DNA of 64,000 bases. Source: Sisyra terminalis (taxonomy: Eukaryota; Arthropoda; Insecta; Neuroptera; Sisyridae). The stretch lies in contig OY292280.1 in NCBI GenBank assembly GCA_958496175.1, positions 2,666,001-2,730,000 on the forward strand. Direction: 5' to 3'. The notes below the pieces were generated by a model. The model worked only from the letters and a program-made list of their open reading frames with translations, was not told the DNA's origin and searched no databases. Made by a program: the position numbers and the translations under genes. Below are positions 11,868 through 23,329 of this stretch, piece after piece. Within the stretch, counting starts at the first letter, position 1. Each line of letters starts with the position of its first letter.

Positions 11868-12050
11868 GCTGACCATTCACGCTCCGACTTACACTCCAAC
11901 TTGTGGTCCAACTTTCGTCTAAAGTCGGACCGAGAGTGGTGTTGGAAGTTGGATTTCTAGTCGGACTAGTCGGGTCATTTAGGCGATTCATAGAAGATCC
12001 AACTAGTAGTCCGACTAGTTGGACTGCAAGTCGGAGCGTGAATGGCCTGC
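11868..12050. mobile_element. 183-bp MITE with inverted GGCCATTCACGCTCCGACTT ends
   Basis: The left end GCTGACCATTCACGCTCCG and right end (complement GCAGGCCATTCACGCTCCG) are inverted repeats of about 35 bp. The interior has more AGTCGGAC/GTCCGACT words that fold back. No clear target duplication is seen; the flanks are TTAAATAAA and TTAAAG. Confidence 0.8.
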
Positions 12051-12069
12051 TTAAAGTTATCAAAGAATG

Positions 12070-12960
12070 AAAATGAACCTTTATTTGAAAGTCTAATAAA
12101 AGGCTTCCAATTCTGGAAAAGAGGAAATTGGAAAACTTAAAAGCTATCCCAAAAGGATACTGTTGTGGGAGAAAATACCGACTTAAAGTATTACTACAAA
12201 TGAAGAGGGGGGAAATAATTTTTTGTTTTTGTATCCTATTTGACTAATTTTTGAGTTAGAGTCAACATATATCTTTAGAACCACCAGGATATTAATAAAT
12301 ATTCCTATGAGCCTAATCGGTTTCCTTCTGATTTTTTTTATTGATCATAATGTTGAAGATTCCAAAAGGAAACTCTAGAAGAAAAATGTTTTTTTTTTAT
12401 GTGAAGAAACTCCAAAGTACTAAGAAAATTGATATGTAAAAGAAAACATCTTTTTTATACAAAGTTGACTTGGGATGTCCAAAGTTGATGGTATATGGGA
12501 ACCAGGACAACATTAACAAACTTAGTTTTTAAACTTAAAAAAAAGTTTTATCTTGAATCTTATAAATTTAAAAATCGTTACTTATAGCATTGATGAAACA
12601 AATTTGTTTAGTAAAAATTCAAATGAACCTAATTGGTTTCCTAAAAAATTTTATAGCATTGTGCTGAGGATTATAAAGGGACTCCGAAGAAAAATGAGGA
12701 TAATAAACGATGATCGAAAGAAGTTATAATTTTTATTATTTTGCTAAAAGAACACTGTTGTTTGGAGAAATTCCAAAATCAGGACTTTGGAGTTGTAAAA
12801 AAAACACGACTCCGACTCCAACTCCATGACTCCGACTCAAAAAAGCTCAATTTTATTAGGTACAACCATTTATTCATGTTATAGGAATAAAAATACAAAC
12901 AGATCAAACTTGAATCATTTTCGTAAACTCTATGCATTAAATGGATCTCGGTGATAACCA
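12070..12960. repeat. Non-coding DNA with a diverged duplication, about 316-bp shift
   Basis: GAGCCTAATCGGTTTCC at about 12308 corresponds to GAACCTAATTGGTTTCC at about 12624. Both are followed by an AATGTTGAAGATT / TGTGCTGAGGATT segment and AAGAAAAATG. Confidence 0.5.
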
Positions 12961-12969
12961 AAAAAGCAT

Positions 12970-13340
12970 ATAGAAATATATTATGTGATACTCAGAAGAG
13001 TATCAAAAAAAGTAACTTAAGATATGTATTTAAGTTTATTTCTTTAAAAAGTATCCGTAGTTACTTTCACTATTAAGTTACTCTTTAAAAAAAGAAACTT
13101 AAAAACTTATCTGAGGTTACTTTCTAAGTTACTTAAAAATATAATTTTTAATTACTTTGTTTACTATGTACAAAGCTGTTAGGAAATTTTTTTTGTTACT
13201 TTAAAGTGTCTTAAATACTTGAAATATCTAAAATACTGTATCTAAGTTCCTTTTTTTTGACTAAAAGTATCTTATATCTCAGACTTTTTTTAAAACGAAT
13301 TGAATCTTAAAACTTTAAAACCATCTTAGATATCTTAGAC
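12970..13340. repeat. AAGTAACTT/AAGTATCTT-rich repeat, copy 1
   Basis: Repeated GTTACTTT, AAGTAACTTAA and AGTATCTTA words in both orientations. TACT(G/A)TATCTAAGTTCCTT... is shared with the repeat at 37535-37975. Probably a decayed MITE. Confidence 0.5.
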
Positions 13341-13645
13341 ATCTTAGAAAAATAGCTCAAGTTTAAGAAAATTTAAAATTGGTTTTCCCAAGTTTTTTGG
13401 CTACTATTATACTATTATATATAAACTTTAATTTTTTTATTAGATTCTCTTGCTTTCTCAGTTGGCTATAACCAAATACTACCAAATTTTTAAAATACCT
13501 ATTTTTGGGAATTTTTCGAGTTTCCCGGAAAATTCAACTCGATGTTGGAAAAATTGAAAAGAAAGACATACTTGCTACAGCATTTTACCAGAAAATCGTG
13601 GTTTGCTATTTTTTTCGACTTCCGCGAATGTAATACAACATCCAT

Positions 13646-14524
13646 TTTATTAGGTGTAACGGAAATGAATGTCATTTTTAAACCAATAGTTGTTCAATTG
13701 CCTTTTATCTGCTTATTAGTTATTTCAAAGTGGTACTAAAGACCTTTTATGGTAAAAGTAATTTATCAATTTAGTAAAAATTACAAAAAAAAATTATTCC
13801 GATATCTATACTGAAATGGTAGAATCAAAAACCTGAAAGAATATAAATTCGGTATTGTATGCTCTTCGAATTTCACAGGATAGTAACACAAAGTTGTTAC
13901 TAAAAACATTTTCAATGTATATCTAAGGGCATTAGATGTTCATTAATGCTAAATGAAGTTTTTTAAGTTCAAATTCGACAAGTTGCATTTCTCCAACTGG
14001 GATGTACAAGGGCGAAAATATTAAGGGGAAAATGGTGCCAAATGTATGCCAGAAAGTCGAAAAGTAGTAAAATATTCCCAATCTTAATCGATCGGCCAAA
14101 TACCCAAAAGTATCCAAAAACTGTTAACAGATAAAATTCTATGTTGCAACACGGTAATACAAGATTCCTCTACAGAAGAAAAGTTCTGGAAAACCCCTAA
14201 TAAATTAAGGGGGGAAATACTGGCGTACCCACTATAATCTTCCATAGTTATTTCATCGGATTTCTATTTATTACAATTGTTATCACATTTTAGTAAGTGG
14301 TACAAAATTTTAAGGCTTAAGTGATGTTCAAAAATGTAATTTTTGGATGTTTCCCTTAGTAATAATTTGATTTTTACTAATATAGCATTGAAAATTTGTA
14401 CACCAGATGCCAAAACCTTGATACTTTTGAGGCTGATTATATCATTGATTTAAAATCAATACTTGTAACAAAATTTTGTGTTTTATTTGTTTATTGAAAA
14501 AACGACAATACTTTCTAGTGCCTC
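13646..14524. mobile_element. TIR transposon, copy 2 (about 0.88 kb)
   Basis: Same interior as copy 1, including the GGAGAAATGGTGCCAAATG-type segment (here GGGGAAAATGGTGCC), present once. The ends are AGGTGTAACGGAAATGAATG and, as complement, AGGCACTAGAAAGTATTG. No transposase. Confidence 0.65.
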
Positions 14525-14610
14525 TATTATAATTAAAAGTTATGAAAAACTTTATTCTTTTCATTTATTGCATGATTTTAACGGTAATACCGTCAATACC
14601 ACATCGATAC

Positions 14611-14802
14611 TGCGGTCGGGGAACCGGGGTAAATTACCCCAAATGGGGTAAAAATGTTTTTTTTTTTGGGTAATAGGGAATTCAATAAATAATGTTGACT
14701 TAAAATTTACATTGGTTGTTTTCTTTTCAGAATGGGGGGGGGGGTAATATTGACTTACGCAAAAATACTTTGGGGTAATGATTAAAAAAGTTCCCCGATC
14801 GC
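14611..14802. mobile_element. 192-bp MITE with inverted GCG(A/G)TCGGGGAAC ends
   Basis: TGCGGTCGGGGAAC at 14611 and its inverted counterpart GTTCCCCGATCGCT at 14789-14802 bound an interior rich in GGGGTAA/TTACCCC. Partial relatives occur at 5.2-5.6 and 17.6-17.9 kb. Confidence 0.7.
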
Positions 14803-14809
14803 TGCTCTA

Positions 14810-16720
14810 GAAACTATGGCTAATACACAAAAATCTTAATAAACAAAAAAACGGCCCGGATACTTTTCTAATTTTTGGATATTAATCCTATGGTATTGTA
14901 ATCTGACTTTGTTACCATTTTTTTATCAACTTGACGCCGACTCAAAATTATTAATTTCCTTTAATTTTTGTTAATTATAATAGAGAAAAAGATTGATTAG
15001 AAGTTGCAGGTTACTGAATGTATTTAGAAGCATATGTGCATGTAAAAGTTTTTCTTTTCTAATACTCCATCATGGTTTCGAGTGGTTTTTTTTTTTTCGA
15101 TTCTCTTTTTTTCAATTCGCTGCTTTTTTTTCTTTTGTTTACATAGGCTATCTTCTTCTAGTTGCGAGTATTCTCGGTTATATTAATGGGTGTTCGCTCA
15201 ATTAAATATCCATCATAGCGATTTTTCGTTATTGCCAGACGTTTTTTCGAGCATTGCCGGATGATGGAAATAAATTTTCCTTTCGGAAAATGATCTACGG
15301 TTAGGTCTGGCAACATATGCACAAGTCGTAAATTGACTTATTGCAGAATAATTCGCAAAGACATGAGAAATCCATCAAAAAACGCATATCGTTAAGAAAC
15401 GGTGGTTTTCGCGAGCCATTTGCCGATGATAAATTACGCGGTTAACATTTGTCTTAAGGGATGATCGCAATGACGGTTATTATCGTAAATAGTGGGAGTC
15501 ATAAATATGTAGTTGCCTAAATGTCCATTTTCACGGTCGGGCAAATTTTCGCTCGTATGTCCGTTTACCGTCTGTTCCGCGGCACCACCGAAAAGGGTAC
15601 CGAGCAGGTGTTACTGGGGTGGAGGGCAGGGACCCACCTTGTGCCGACTGCATCCTCATTCCGATTTATTCATCCTGATCTCACCGATTCCGATCAATTT
15701 CAAACAGGCTCTTTAATTGCGCTAATAAAGTATCGTGGCCAACGCATGGGGAACAGAAAACGGGCCAGGAAAGTGTCCGAACAAAAAGCACCTCTGGTGT
15801 TGAAAGGCCACACATGGCGTCAACCTAACCCAGTCCGATATGGGTGGCGCTGTAATTCCCATTAACAAAAGCCAAACCAAATCATAAACAAACCAAGTGA
15901 AACAACCAAATCAAAATTTCGCGCCCAGAAAAAATGTGAGCATCGTACAACTCAATACGTTCAATTGTTTCCTCCATCTCAATAACAACACTTCAAGTGG
16001 CATATTAAATAAACGCTGATAACCTCAAGTTATGCTCATTTTCTGCTCGTAAATTTCACTTACTAGGTAAATATTTTCACATTCAAATCAATGTCATTGT
16101 CGCACAAAACTATTACGCAAACATTTCATTGATAAGCCACATGCGCACGTCATCGCGATAACGCAACAAACAAAAACGCAACGATACCTCACACCAAATC
16201 GCATGCGTAACGAAAATCAACCACTTAGTCACTCTAACCTCAATTACTAATCATTTTTCTTTACGCAAATTCCATTAATAACAATAATCACATTTAATTG
16301 TTTCCAATTATTATCAATAATTAAAACAAGAAATATTTTCATTTCAAACAATCGCTTGTTTTCCTAATTAAATTAATTAAAACCTTTAGACTATACTCTA
16401 ATCATACCAATAACAACCTAACCTCAACTCACCGAAAGTATCAAAAAATGAATCATGTCTAACAAAAACTCATTAAAATTCTTGCATTATTAACACTAAA
16501 ATAGTCTCAAGGTCAAAAAATTATCACTGTAATGGAATAAATCTTAGTCAAGTTTCACAAGTTGGTACATAATTTCTGTTGGCTGATTTGTCTTTCACAT
16601 TTCACCTATCACTTGATTTAAAATTGATACGATATTAATATATCAAAAAAACAATACTTATTTATCACAATTTCAAAATTATTTTTAATTCACTACCATT
16701 GCATATTCTAATAGTATCTG
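14810..16720. other. Non-coding DNA, with a GC-richer block at about 15220-15870
   Basis: Apart from the doubtful frame 15521-15865, no gene or repeat is clear. The 15220-15870 block has balanced composition and might be a conserved regulatory region; 15880-16720 is A-rich and featureless. Confidence 0.5.
15521..15865 (+). CDS. Unproven 114-codon ATG open frame in a GC-rich island
   Basis: An ATG-initiated frame of 114 codons with mixed composition (MSIFTVGQIFARMSVYRLF at the start, basic residues in the second half). It sits in a patch clearly richer in GC than its neighbours. The start context (T at -3) is poor. I recognise no domain, signal peptide or membrane segment. It could be a lineage-specific small gene, part of a spliced exon, or a chance frame in a conserved regulatory island. 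I keep it only because it is the best ATG-started frame outside the transcription-factor gene. Confidence 0.15.
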   Translation: MSIFTVGQIFARMSVYRLFRGTTEKGTEQVLLGWRAGTHLVPTASSFRFIHPDLTDSDQFQTGSLIALIKYRGQRMGNRKRARKVSEQKAPLVLKGHTWRQPNPVRYGWRCNSH

Positions 16721-16723
16721 AAG

Positions 16724-17600
16724 AGGCACAACAGTAAATTGTAAAGTAACCGTAAATTATCTGCTTATAAGTTATTTCAAAGTGGTACTAAAGACATTTT
16801 ATGGTATGAGTAATTTATCAACTAAGTAAAAATTACAAAATATTTTTTATTCCGGAATCTATATTGAAATGGTAGGATCAACATACTGAAAGAATATAAA
16901 CTCGGTATTGTATGCTCTTCGAGGTTCACAGGATAGCAAAGCAAAGTTGTTACTAAAAACATTTTCAATGCTTCTCAAAGTGCATTAGATGTTCATTAAT
17001 GCCAAATGAGTTTTTTTAAGTTCAAATTCGATAATTATCATTTTTCCAACTGATACCAACAAAATGTGGCAAAAAATTTCACCATTAAAACGTTTAGGGG
17101 AGAAATGGTGCCAAATGTATGCCAGAAAGTCAAAGAACTGCCAAATAATCCCAAACAATCTTTATCGACCGGTCAAATACCCAAAAGTGTCCAAAAACTG
17201 TTAACAGATAAAATTCTATGCTGTAATCCGGCAATGCAAGAATCTTCTGCAGAAGAAAAGCCCTGGAAAAAACTAATTAATTAAGGGGGAGGTGATATTG
17301 CCGTACCTACTATAATTGTCCAAAATTTTTTCATTAGATTTCTATTTATTGCAATCGTTACCACATTTACTAAGTGGTAGAAAATTTTAAAGCTTAAGTG
17401 ATGTTCAAAAATGTAATTTTTGGATATTTTCCTTAGTGATCAATTGATTTTTACTAATATGGTATTGAAAGTTGGCATTTTGTCAAATCGCTGATACTAT
17501 TGAGGCTGATTATATCATTGATATAAAACTAATAGTTGTAACAAAATTTTGTGTTTTAATTATTTTATTAAAAAAAAATACATTACTTTCCGGTACCCCT
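16724..17600. mobile_element. TIR transposon, copy 3 (about 0.88 kb)
   Basis: Aligns with copies 1 and 2 from TTATCTGCTTATAAGTTATTTC to the right end CATTACTTTCCGGTACCCC. The single central unit includes an open stretch 17066-17284 that is not conserved as protein in the other copies. Confidence 0.65.
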
Positions 17601-17960
17601 AATAATTGGGGATAGATTAAGAATTTATTTTGTATTCCATTTGGAATAATTTGCCTCGATTTTCCGACCACTGTTCTAGAAAAACCAAACCCTCCAATTG
17701 ATCTCCAAATTATTGAGTAACAACTGGCTTAATTTGAAAAGAATGTTCCCGAAAAAAGAAAGTGAATTATTTATGGCGAATACTTTTAATATTTGGCTAG
17801 GAATTTTTTTATCAATTTATCATTAAAATTGCAAATATCTTAGCTTTCCTTACAACCCCCAAATTGCTTATTTTTATCCCATTTGGGATAATTGATCCGG
17901 GTTCCCCGACCACTGTTCTAGAACAACCGTACACCATGTATTTCCAAATCGTTGTAATTT
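17601..17960. repeat. MITE-like repeat adjoining transposon copy 3
   Basis: Homologous to 5211-5570, including TTCCCCGACCACTGTTCTAG at about 17902. The shared junction means the two elements were probably duplicated together. Confidence 0.6.
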
Positions 17961-17999
17961 TGTTTCATGAGACAATGAATGACTCATGGAGAATATTCG

Positions 18000-18780
18000 T
18001 AAGCCTGGAAAATTCGTATTTGGTTTAGTAAAAGATATTTTCAATTCATAGTTATGGTACTTGCAAAAATTGGCTCATCCTTTTGCTTCATTATTACCAT
18101 ATTTATTTGAGTTAATAAAATCGGTATTAATCAAATTTTAAAGAAACTTTTCCTTTAGTAAAATTGAAACAAAAACGGATATTTTTTTCATTTCATAGTA
18201 ATTGTACTTCCAAAAAAAAGCTCCAACTCACGACGAGGGGAAATGGTTCCAAATGTATGCCAGAAAGTTATAGAACTGTGAAATAATTCTAGTTTTTTTA
18301 TCCCTTATCTTTTTTTCCTTATCGATGTTATTCCTTATCTCACAAAAGGAATAAGATCGAAAGTTTAAGTGAAATGTATTAAAGGTATATAAAGGTAAAA
18401 ATTGTAACAGAATTGTTATGGCTGAAAGATATCTTCATGGTCTGGAATCGTTTTTAGTAGGTGAAAATTGAGAATTCTGGAGTCGCATTGTAGTGATAGG
18501 GGATTGGTTTGGAATGGACTTGAAGTTGGATATTTGTTGAGGAAATGGAAGATTTTTCCGTTGGTGTGAAGTGGTAGCGATGTGGTTACAGTTGATTTGA
18601 ATGTTGCATTGTGAAAAGTGGGCAGAAAGAGCTGTTATGGCTTGGGATTGTTTGATTAAATTGTTAGCTTTAAAATGAAGTATTAAATGAGTTTTAATGG
18701 GCAAAGAAATGTGTTTGTTGAGGTATTGGATTGGCATTCCGGTTTGGCGCAAGAAGACGTGAGAGCCTCAAGTTGGCTGA
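18000..18780. other. Non-coding DNA
   Basis: A fragment of the transposon core (GGGGAAATGGTTCCAAATG) lies at about 18238-18290. The minus-strand frame at 18435-18752 is in simple T/G-rich sequence and is not supported as a gene. Confidence 0.5.
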
Positions 18781-19400
18781 GGTTGTTGGATTATGATGAA
18801 GATGAAGCGAATGTACAAAGAAACGATGAGAGGTATCGATGGTACATTAGTTGAGGCTGATCGAGCGGTCTTTTGGACTTTTCGGCGCTGATACGAGCGC
18901 GGGGCACCAGGGGGCTACCGGGGGGGCACCAAGGGGGTACCAAGGGGCACCCGAGGCGCAGCATCCCGTACGATGGATGTGGAGAGGAAAGCGCCAACGC
19001 AACGCGCCAAATGACGATGGCCACTACCACGACCAATGCGAAATATCGAATTTGTGCGCCTTTTTCTACACACATCTTACTTTCTTTCCATTTTCTGTTT
19101 CGCTTACACAAACTTCAAACTTTGTCAGAGGAGTTGTAGGTAAAACGAACTTGGTTTATTTCTTATGCAATTTTTCAATTTTATCTTCCCCACCCAATAG
19201 GCATTTTACAAACGGCACTAGCTTATTTCATACACGCACACATTCGCATTCGCCGTTCGTCACGCACACATATGTGCGCCAAGTGCATACGGATATGCAA
19301 TGCTTGCATAGCGAATGCACGCGATCCGCGATCCGCGATCTTTCTGCTTATATATACATACATGCCCGTTGCATTTGTGGACGTTTGCAAATCGCGTAGG
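18781..19400. promoter_or_regulatory. GC-rich island with GGGGCACCA minisatellite and TATA-like site
   Basis: GGGG(G)CACCA/GGGGGTACCA units are repeated about five times at 18901-18953. CGATCCGCGATCCGCGATC is at about 19321-19340 and TATATATACATAC at about 19350. Open frames here lack ATG starts. It may be an alternative promoter or untranslated exon. Confidence 0.35.
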
Positions 19401-19431
19401 CTGATTTTCTTAAGGTGATCCTTAAGTCCGA

Positions 19432-19950
19432 TACCCCAAAAACACAAAATAACTGATACATAAAAATTGGGTACCCTGCTACATCCAAAACCATTCCATA
19501 CATTACTTTTTTTAATTCGATGGGGTCCACCAAATCAGAACTGGAATACCAAAACACTACAACCAAAAAACCATTTGCATTACTCATTCAATTACATAAA
19601 AATGTACCCCAAAAACACAAAATAACTGATACATAAAAATTGGGTACCCTGCTACATCCAAAACCATTCCATACATTACTTTTTTTAATTCGATGGGGTC
19701 CACCAAATCAGAACTGGAATACCAAAACACTACAACCAAAAAACCATTTGCATTACTCATTCAATTACATAAAAATGTACCCCAAAAACACAAAATAACT
19801 GATACATAAAAATTGGGTACCCTGCTACATCCAAAACCATTCCAAACATTACTTTTTTTAATTCGATGGGGTCCACCAAATCAGAACTGGAATTCCAAAA
19901 CACTACAACCAAAAAACCATTTGCATTACTCATTCAGTTACATAAAAATG
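19432..19950 (+). repeat. Three tandem direct copies of a 173-bp unit
   Basis: TACCCCAAAAACACAAAATA starts at 19432, 19605 and 19778. The units are almost identical, with a few changes in the third. The third unit runs into the left arm of the foldback element. Confidence 0.95.
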
Positions 19951-20547
19951 TAATGTTCCAACTACCATAAAGCATTAAACAATCGAACAAGTAGTACCCA
20001 AGATACCCCAAAACAAAAACTGATTTTTTTTCTTAGAGTTGGTACTACTGATATAAGACTGGGTACAAAAGTAACGACGGGTCTATGAAGACTATACACA
20101 GGAGACCGAACTCTTATGGCCTGCGAGCCTCAAAAACGAGACGAAAATGGTAAAGGTGCCGAGTTCGTGAGGTGGCCATCAGGCTGCTCTGCTGTACCAC
20201 GTTTAAACGAAGAAACTATATTTTCAAATAAAAATCGATTGAATTTGGTACTTCAGAGTCACCACCGGCGAAAACGTGAAGTAGGTACTTTTAACGTTTT
20301 GGTCACATTTCGTTTTTTCACGGAGTTCAGTCTCCTGTGTATAGTCTCCATAGACCCGTCGTTACTTTTGTACCCAGTCTTATATCAGTAGTACCATCTC
20401 TAAGAAAAAAAATCAGTATTCGTTTTGGGGTATCTTGGGTACTACTTGCTCGACTACTACTTCGTGCTTTATAGTAGTTGGAACATTAAATTTTGATGTA
20501 ACTGAATGAGTAATGCAAATGGTCTCTTGGTTGTAGTATTTTGGTAT
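19891..20547. mobile_element. Foldback element with arms of about 220 bp
   Basis: The left arm 19891-20115 (ending AGGAGACCGAACTC) and right arm 20318-20547 (starting GAGTTCAGTCTCCT) are inverted complements around a loop of about 200 bp. GACTGGGTACAAAAGTAAC and its complement lie in the arms. Only the outermost part of the 173-bp unit is present in the right arm. Confidence 0.85.
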
Positions 20548-21413
20548 ACGGGTCGAAAGTAACAAATGCTTTCTCGGTTCATCCAATGGGTGAACACTAC
20601 TTTGCTGCTATCAGGTGATAACCCAGAGCACCCCCCTCAATCGCATTAAATCGACGCATGCGCAGTGCAATTTTAGGTTATATAATAGGACCTAACGTGT
20701 TTTAACGAGTCAAAAGTAAGTTTTTCGACCTTTCCTTATTTAGTGTTTATATGGTCGTAAAAGGATCATAGCAATCCGAATGTTTGCATATTCATTCTTG
20801 ATTGGATAAATTGTACATTGTTTAAATTCATTTTTGTCTTGCATATTCTGTTTTAAGGATATATTACACGTTTTATTAAAAATGAGAATTTGTACATAAG
20901 TAACATAGCCCCCTAGGGTACAAAATTAACATGTTACTTTTGTCCTCGCAATGAGTTTATTATTAAAATCATATTTTTATGGATATCTACTTCAATAGAA
21001 TGGTTTTCGATACATTTCCGTGTGGGTAGTTCTTCATGCAGTAGTTCTTATGCGTTGTCGCGGCATTCTATTGATTCATTTCCTTAAAATAAATATTTTT
21101 TGAATATTTAAAATACTGAATTCAGTTTATATCATTAATATATAGTCTTTAAATAAATAATTTGTTGATTTAACTTGCACTATTGTTTACATTTGCAACC
21201 CCTTTCGACCACGTAGGCGGATCGAAAGTAACAACTGATTTTTTTTTAACTCTGTGTTATTCATATAAAACACACCATAATTTAATAAATCGAATTTTCA
21301 TTGTAAAAAACATAAAATAAATTTACATGTGGTTATATCCATTTAATGATAATAATAACACGCAGCCAGAAATCAAGGTAAAAGTACAAACTGTTACTTT
21401 TGTACCCAGTCTC
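20548..21413. mobile_element. Probable continuation of the same element family, to GTTACTTTTGTACCCAGTC
   Basis: CGAAAGTAACAA words at 20553 and 21226, GTTACTTTTGTCC at about 20933, and a third GTTACTTTTGTACCCAGTC at about 21394-21412 suggest a larger composite element. No protein-coding frame. It includes a GCATGCGCAGTGC site (NRF1-like) near 20657. Confidence 0.45.
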
Positions 21414-21436
21414 CCCTACTTTTGTATGGTTAATCC

Positions 21437-21590
21437 TCGCTTTATAGCTGACCAGATTTTTAGTGACTCTAGCGTCAATAAGAAACCGTCAACCGAAAAA
21501 TATTAAAACTTTGCTCGATACGAGGATCGATTCCATCACCTATCATTTTTGAGGGGGCCACCTTTATCACTCAAATACCAGTAGGCTATG
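21437..21590 (-). mobile_element. tRNA-derived SINE copy, inverted
   Basis: Read on the minus strand it gives the family order: GTGG box region, CTCGTATCGAGCAAAG, GACGCTAGAGTCACTAAA. Confidence 0.7.
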
Positions 21591-21676
21591 ATATATTCTT
21601 ATTGCAATGAATGATTTTCACGGAAAGTTACCAAAGCATATGGTATTTTAGATTCAATAAATTTCTAGTAATTTTA

Positions 21677-21787
21677 GCTTGCTAATGGCCGAGTGGTCAA
21701 GGTGACCGCGTCAAATTTTCAATATTTCTCGATTACGGTTTTTTATTAATCCAAGAGTCACTAAGGACCTTAGTAGTAATTAAGAGA
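21677..21787 (+). mobile_element. tRNA-derived SINE, internally deleted
   Basis: ATGGCCGAGTGGTCAAGGTG is intact, the B-box region is deleted, and AGAGTCACTAAGGACCTTAG follows. Confidence 0.75.
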
Positions 21788-21789
21788 TC

Positions 21790-22755
21790 TTATAGAAATT
21801 TTTCTGTAAATCCTGATTTCTTCTGTTAAATCTTAGTTTGCCAATTTCTCCTAGATATCGATTCATACTATTATATCCTGCTTTACACTAATAATTTCTT
21901 CACAACTTTTGACTACTTACCATGATTTATTCTAGTATACCGTACTATCTACTTTATACTGCTATAAACTACTAATTTCTGCACCATTTACTCAGTTACA
22001 TCTTACTAGAAACTGTCAACCTTCCTTACAACTGAATTGATAACTGTATTATTAAAAGATCACAATATTGGGGTTCGGTTTGGGCTTCCAATTCTGTAGA
22101 GAGAAAATGGAACTGCTCCTCATATTGTTGGAATCTAATATTCTAGCGGAAGAGTAACTCCAAGAACTGGATATGCTTGATTCTAGTACTAAACTATTTG
22201 GACAATACTATACTACTATCACTATACTACACTATTACTACTCGTTAAAATTTGGTAGGTTTCTTAGTCTGCAGTAGGAAAATTAGGAACCTTAGTAATA
22301 GTAAAAGGTTGCAATATCTTCTGGATTTCCGGATTTACGTTATCTTAATATCTTACCATGATAATTAGACTCTTTCCGGATCCTCTTTAAGAAATCTACT
22401 AATTTAGGAACAAAATCAAGATTAGTCACTCTAAATATATTAACTTCTATTAACTACACAATTAATTATTAAAATAATAATTTTCTTTTGCTTGAGTCTC
22501 GAATCAATTTGATTCCAAAGATCTTTCAAATTTATAGTAAATCTTCCGAAAATGGTTTACTTTTCAATGGAAAACTAAGAGTTATGGAGGATTAAATGGA
22601 ACTCCTTCATAAAAATCATTAACATTATTATTCAAATGAATGGGGATTGAAAAATTTCAAGTTTCAAGCCGCATGCGGCTTTCCACTGCCGTGCCTGTTT
22701 TGATTTCTAATTAATGTTCTAGAAGCTCGACGAAAAAAAAACACACTAAAATTTA
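21790..22755. other. AT-rich non-coding DNA with a 16-bp palindrome
   Basis: AAGCCGCATGCGGCTT lies at 22666-22681; nothing else is supported. TACTA-type words are frequent at 21860-22250. Confidence 0.55.
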
Positions 22756-22899
22756 TAATAGACGAGTCGTCAAGGTGGCCGCTTTAAAGACTACATTAGA
22801 ATTTCGTGATGAGTACCAACACTAGAAATATTTCTTAGGTTACGGATTTTTATGAATTCAAGAATTGTTAAAGTTTTTAACAGTTCTTCAGCTCAATAA
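22756..22899 (+). mobile_element. tRNA-derived SINE, degenerate copy
   Basis: GACGAGTCGTCAAGGTGGCC and a decayed 3' half. Confidence 0.55.
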
Positions 22900-23117
22900 A
22901 ATGATAAAAACTTTTTTTTTCGTGTTTTCTAGTGTTTTATAGTTGACCTTGGCAAAAATTAAACCCCTTCTTGCTAATCTTAAGACTTGACACTTTTCGG
23001 ATTGCTCACGAAGAATTTGGTGAAAGGAAAAGGAAGTAGGAATACCCCCTTCCCCCTTCCACAATTAAATCACAAAAAGAGGAAGGCTCGACCTATAAAT
23101 TAAGATTGCTCTGTGAT

Positions 23118-23325
23118 TATTTTGTTCTCATCACATAACAATTACGAGACGATCTGGTACTACTCAATGATTACTTAGAAAGATTGCTTGGCAATCGAAA
23201 TAGGTGTATGGGCAATATGCCTAAGGAATGAATCATAACATACCAGTTACGAAGTGATCTGATACTACTTGATGACCACTGAAGAAGATTGCTTGGCAAT
23301 CGAAATATTTGAACAGTATGTCTTA
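23118..23325 (+). repeat. Two tandem units of about 105 bp, each ending in a perfect stem-loop
   Basis: ATCACATAACAATTACGA/AATCATAACATACCAGTTACGA start the units. GATTGC-TTG-GCAATC followed by GAAATA lies at 23182 and 23287. The second is preceded by CTGAAGAA. Confidence 0.8.
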
Positions 23326-23329
23326 ACTG

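Noticed and set aside
11842..12063. 73-codon minus-strand frame
   Set aside because: It coincides with the 183-bp MITE and its inverted repeats.
17066..17284. 72-codon frame
   Set aside because: It lies inside TIR transposon copy 3; the same segment in copies 1 and 2 has stops and frameshifts, so it is not conserved as protein.
18435..18752. 105-codon minus-strand frame
   Set aside because: Composition reflects T/G-rich DNA, and there is no recognisable motif and no conserved context.
18851..19399. 182-codon open frame, collagen-like at the start
   Set aside because: No ATG start. The Gly-rich part comes from the GGGGCACCA minisatellite, and the second half is low-complexity with no recognisable protein.
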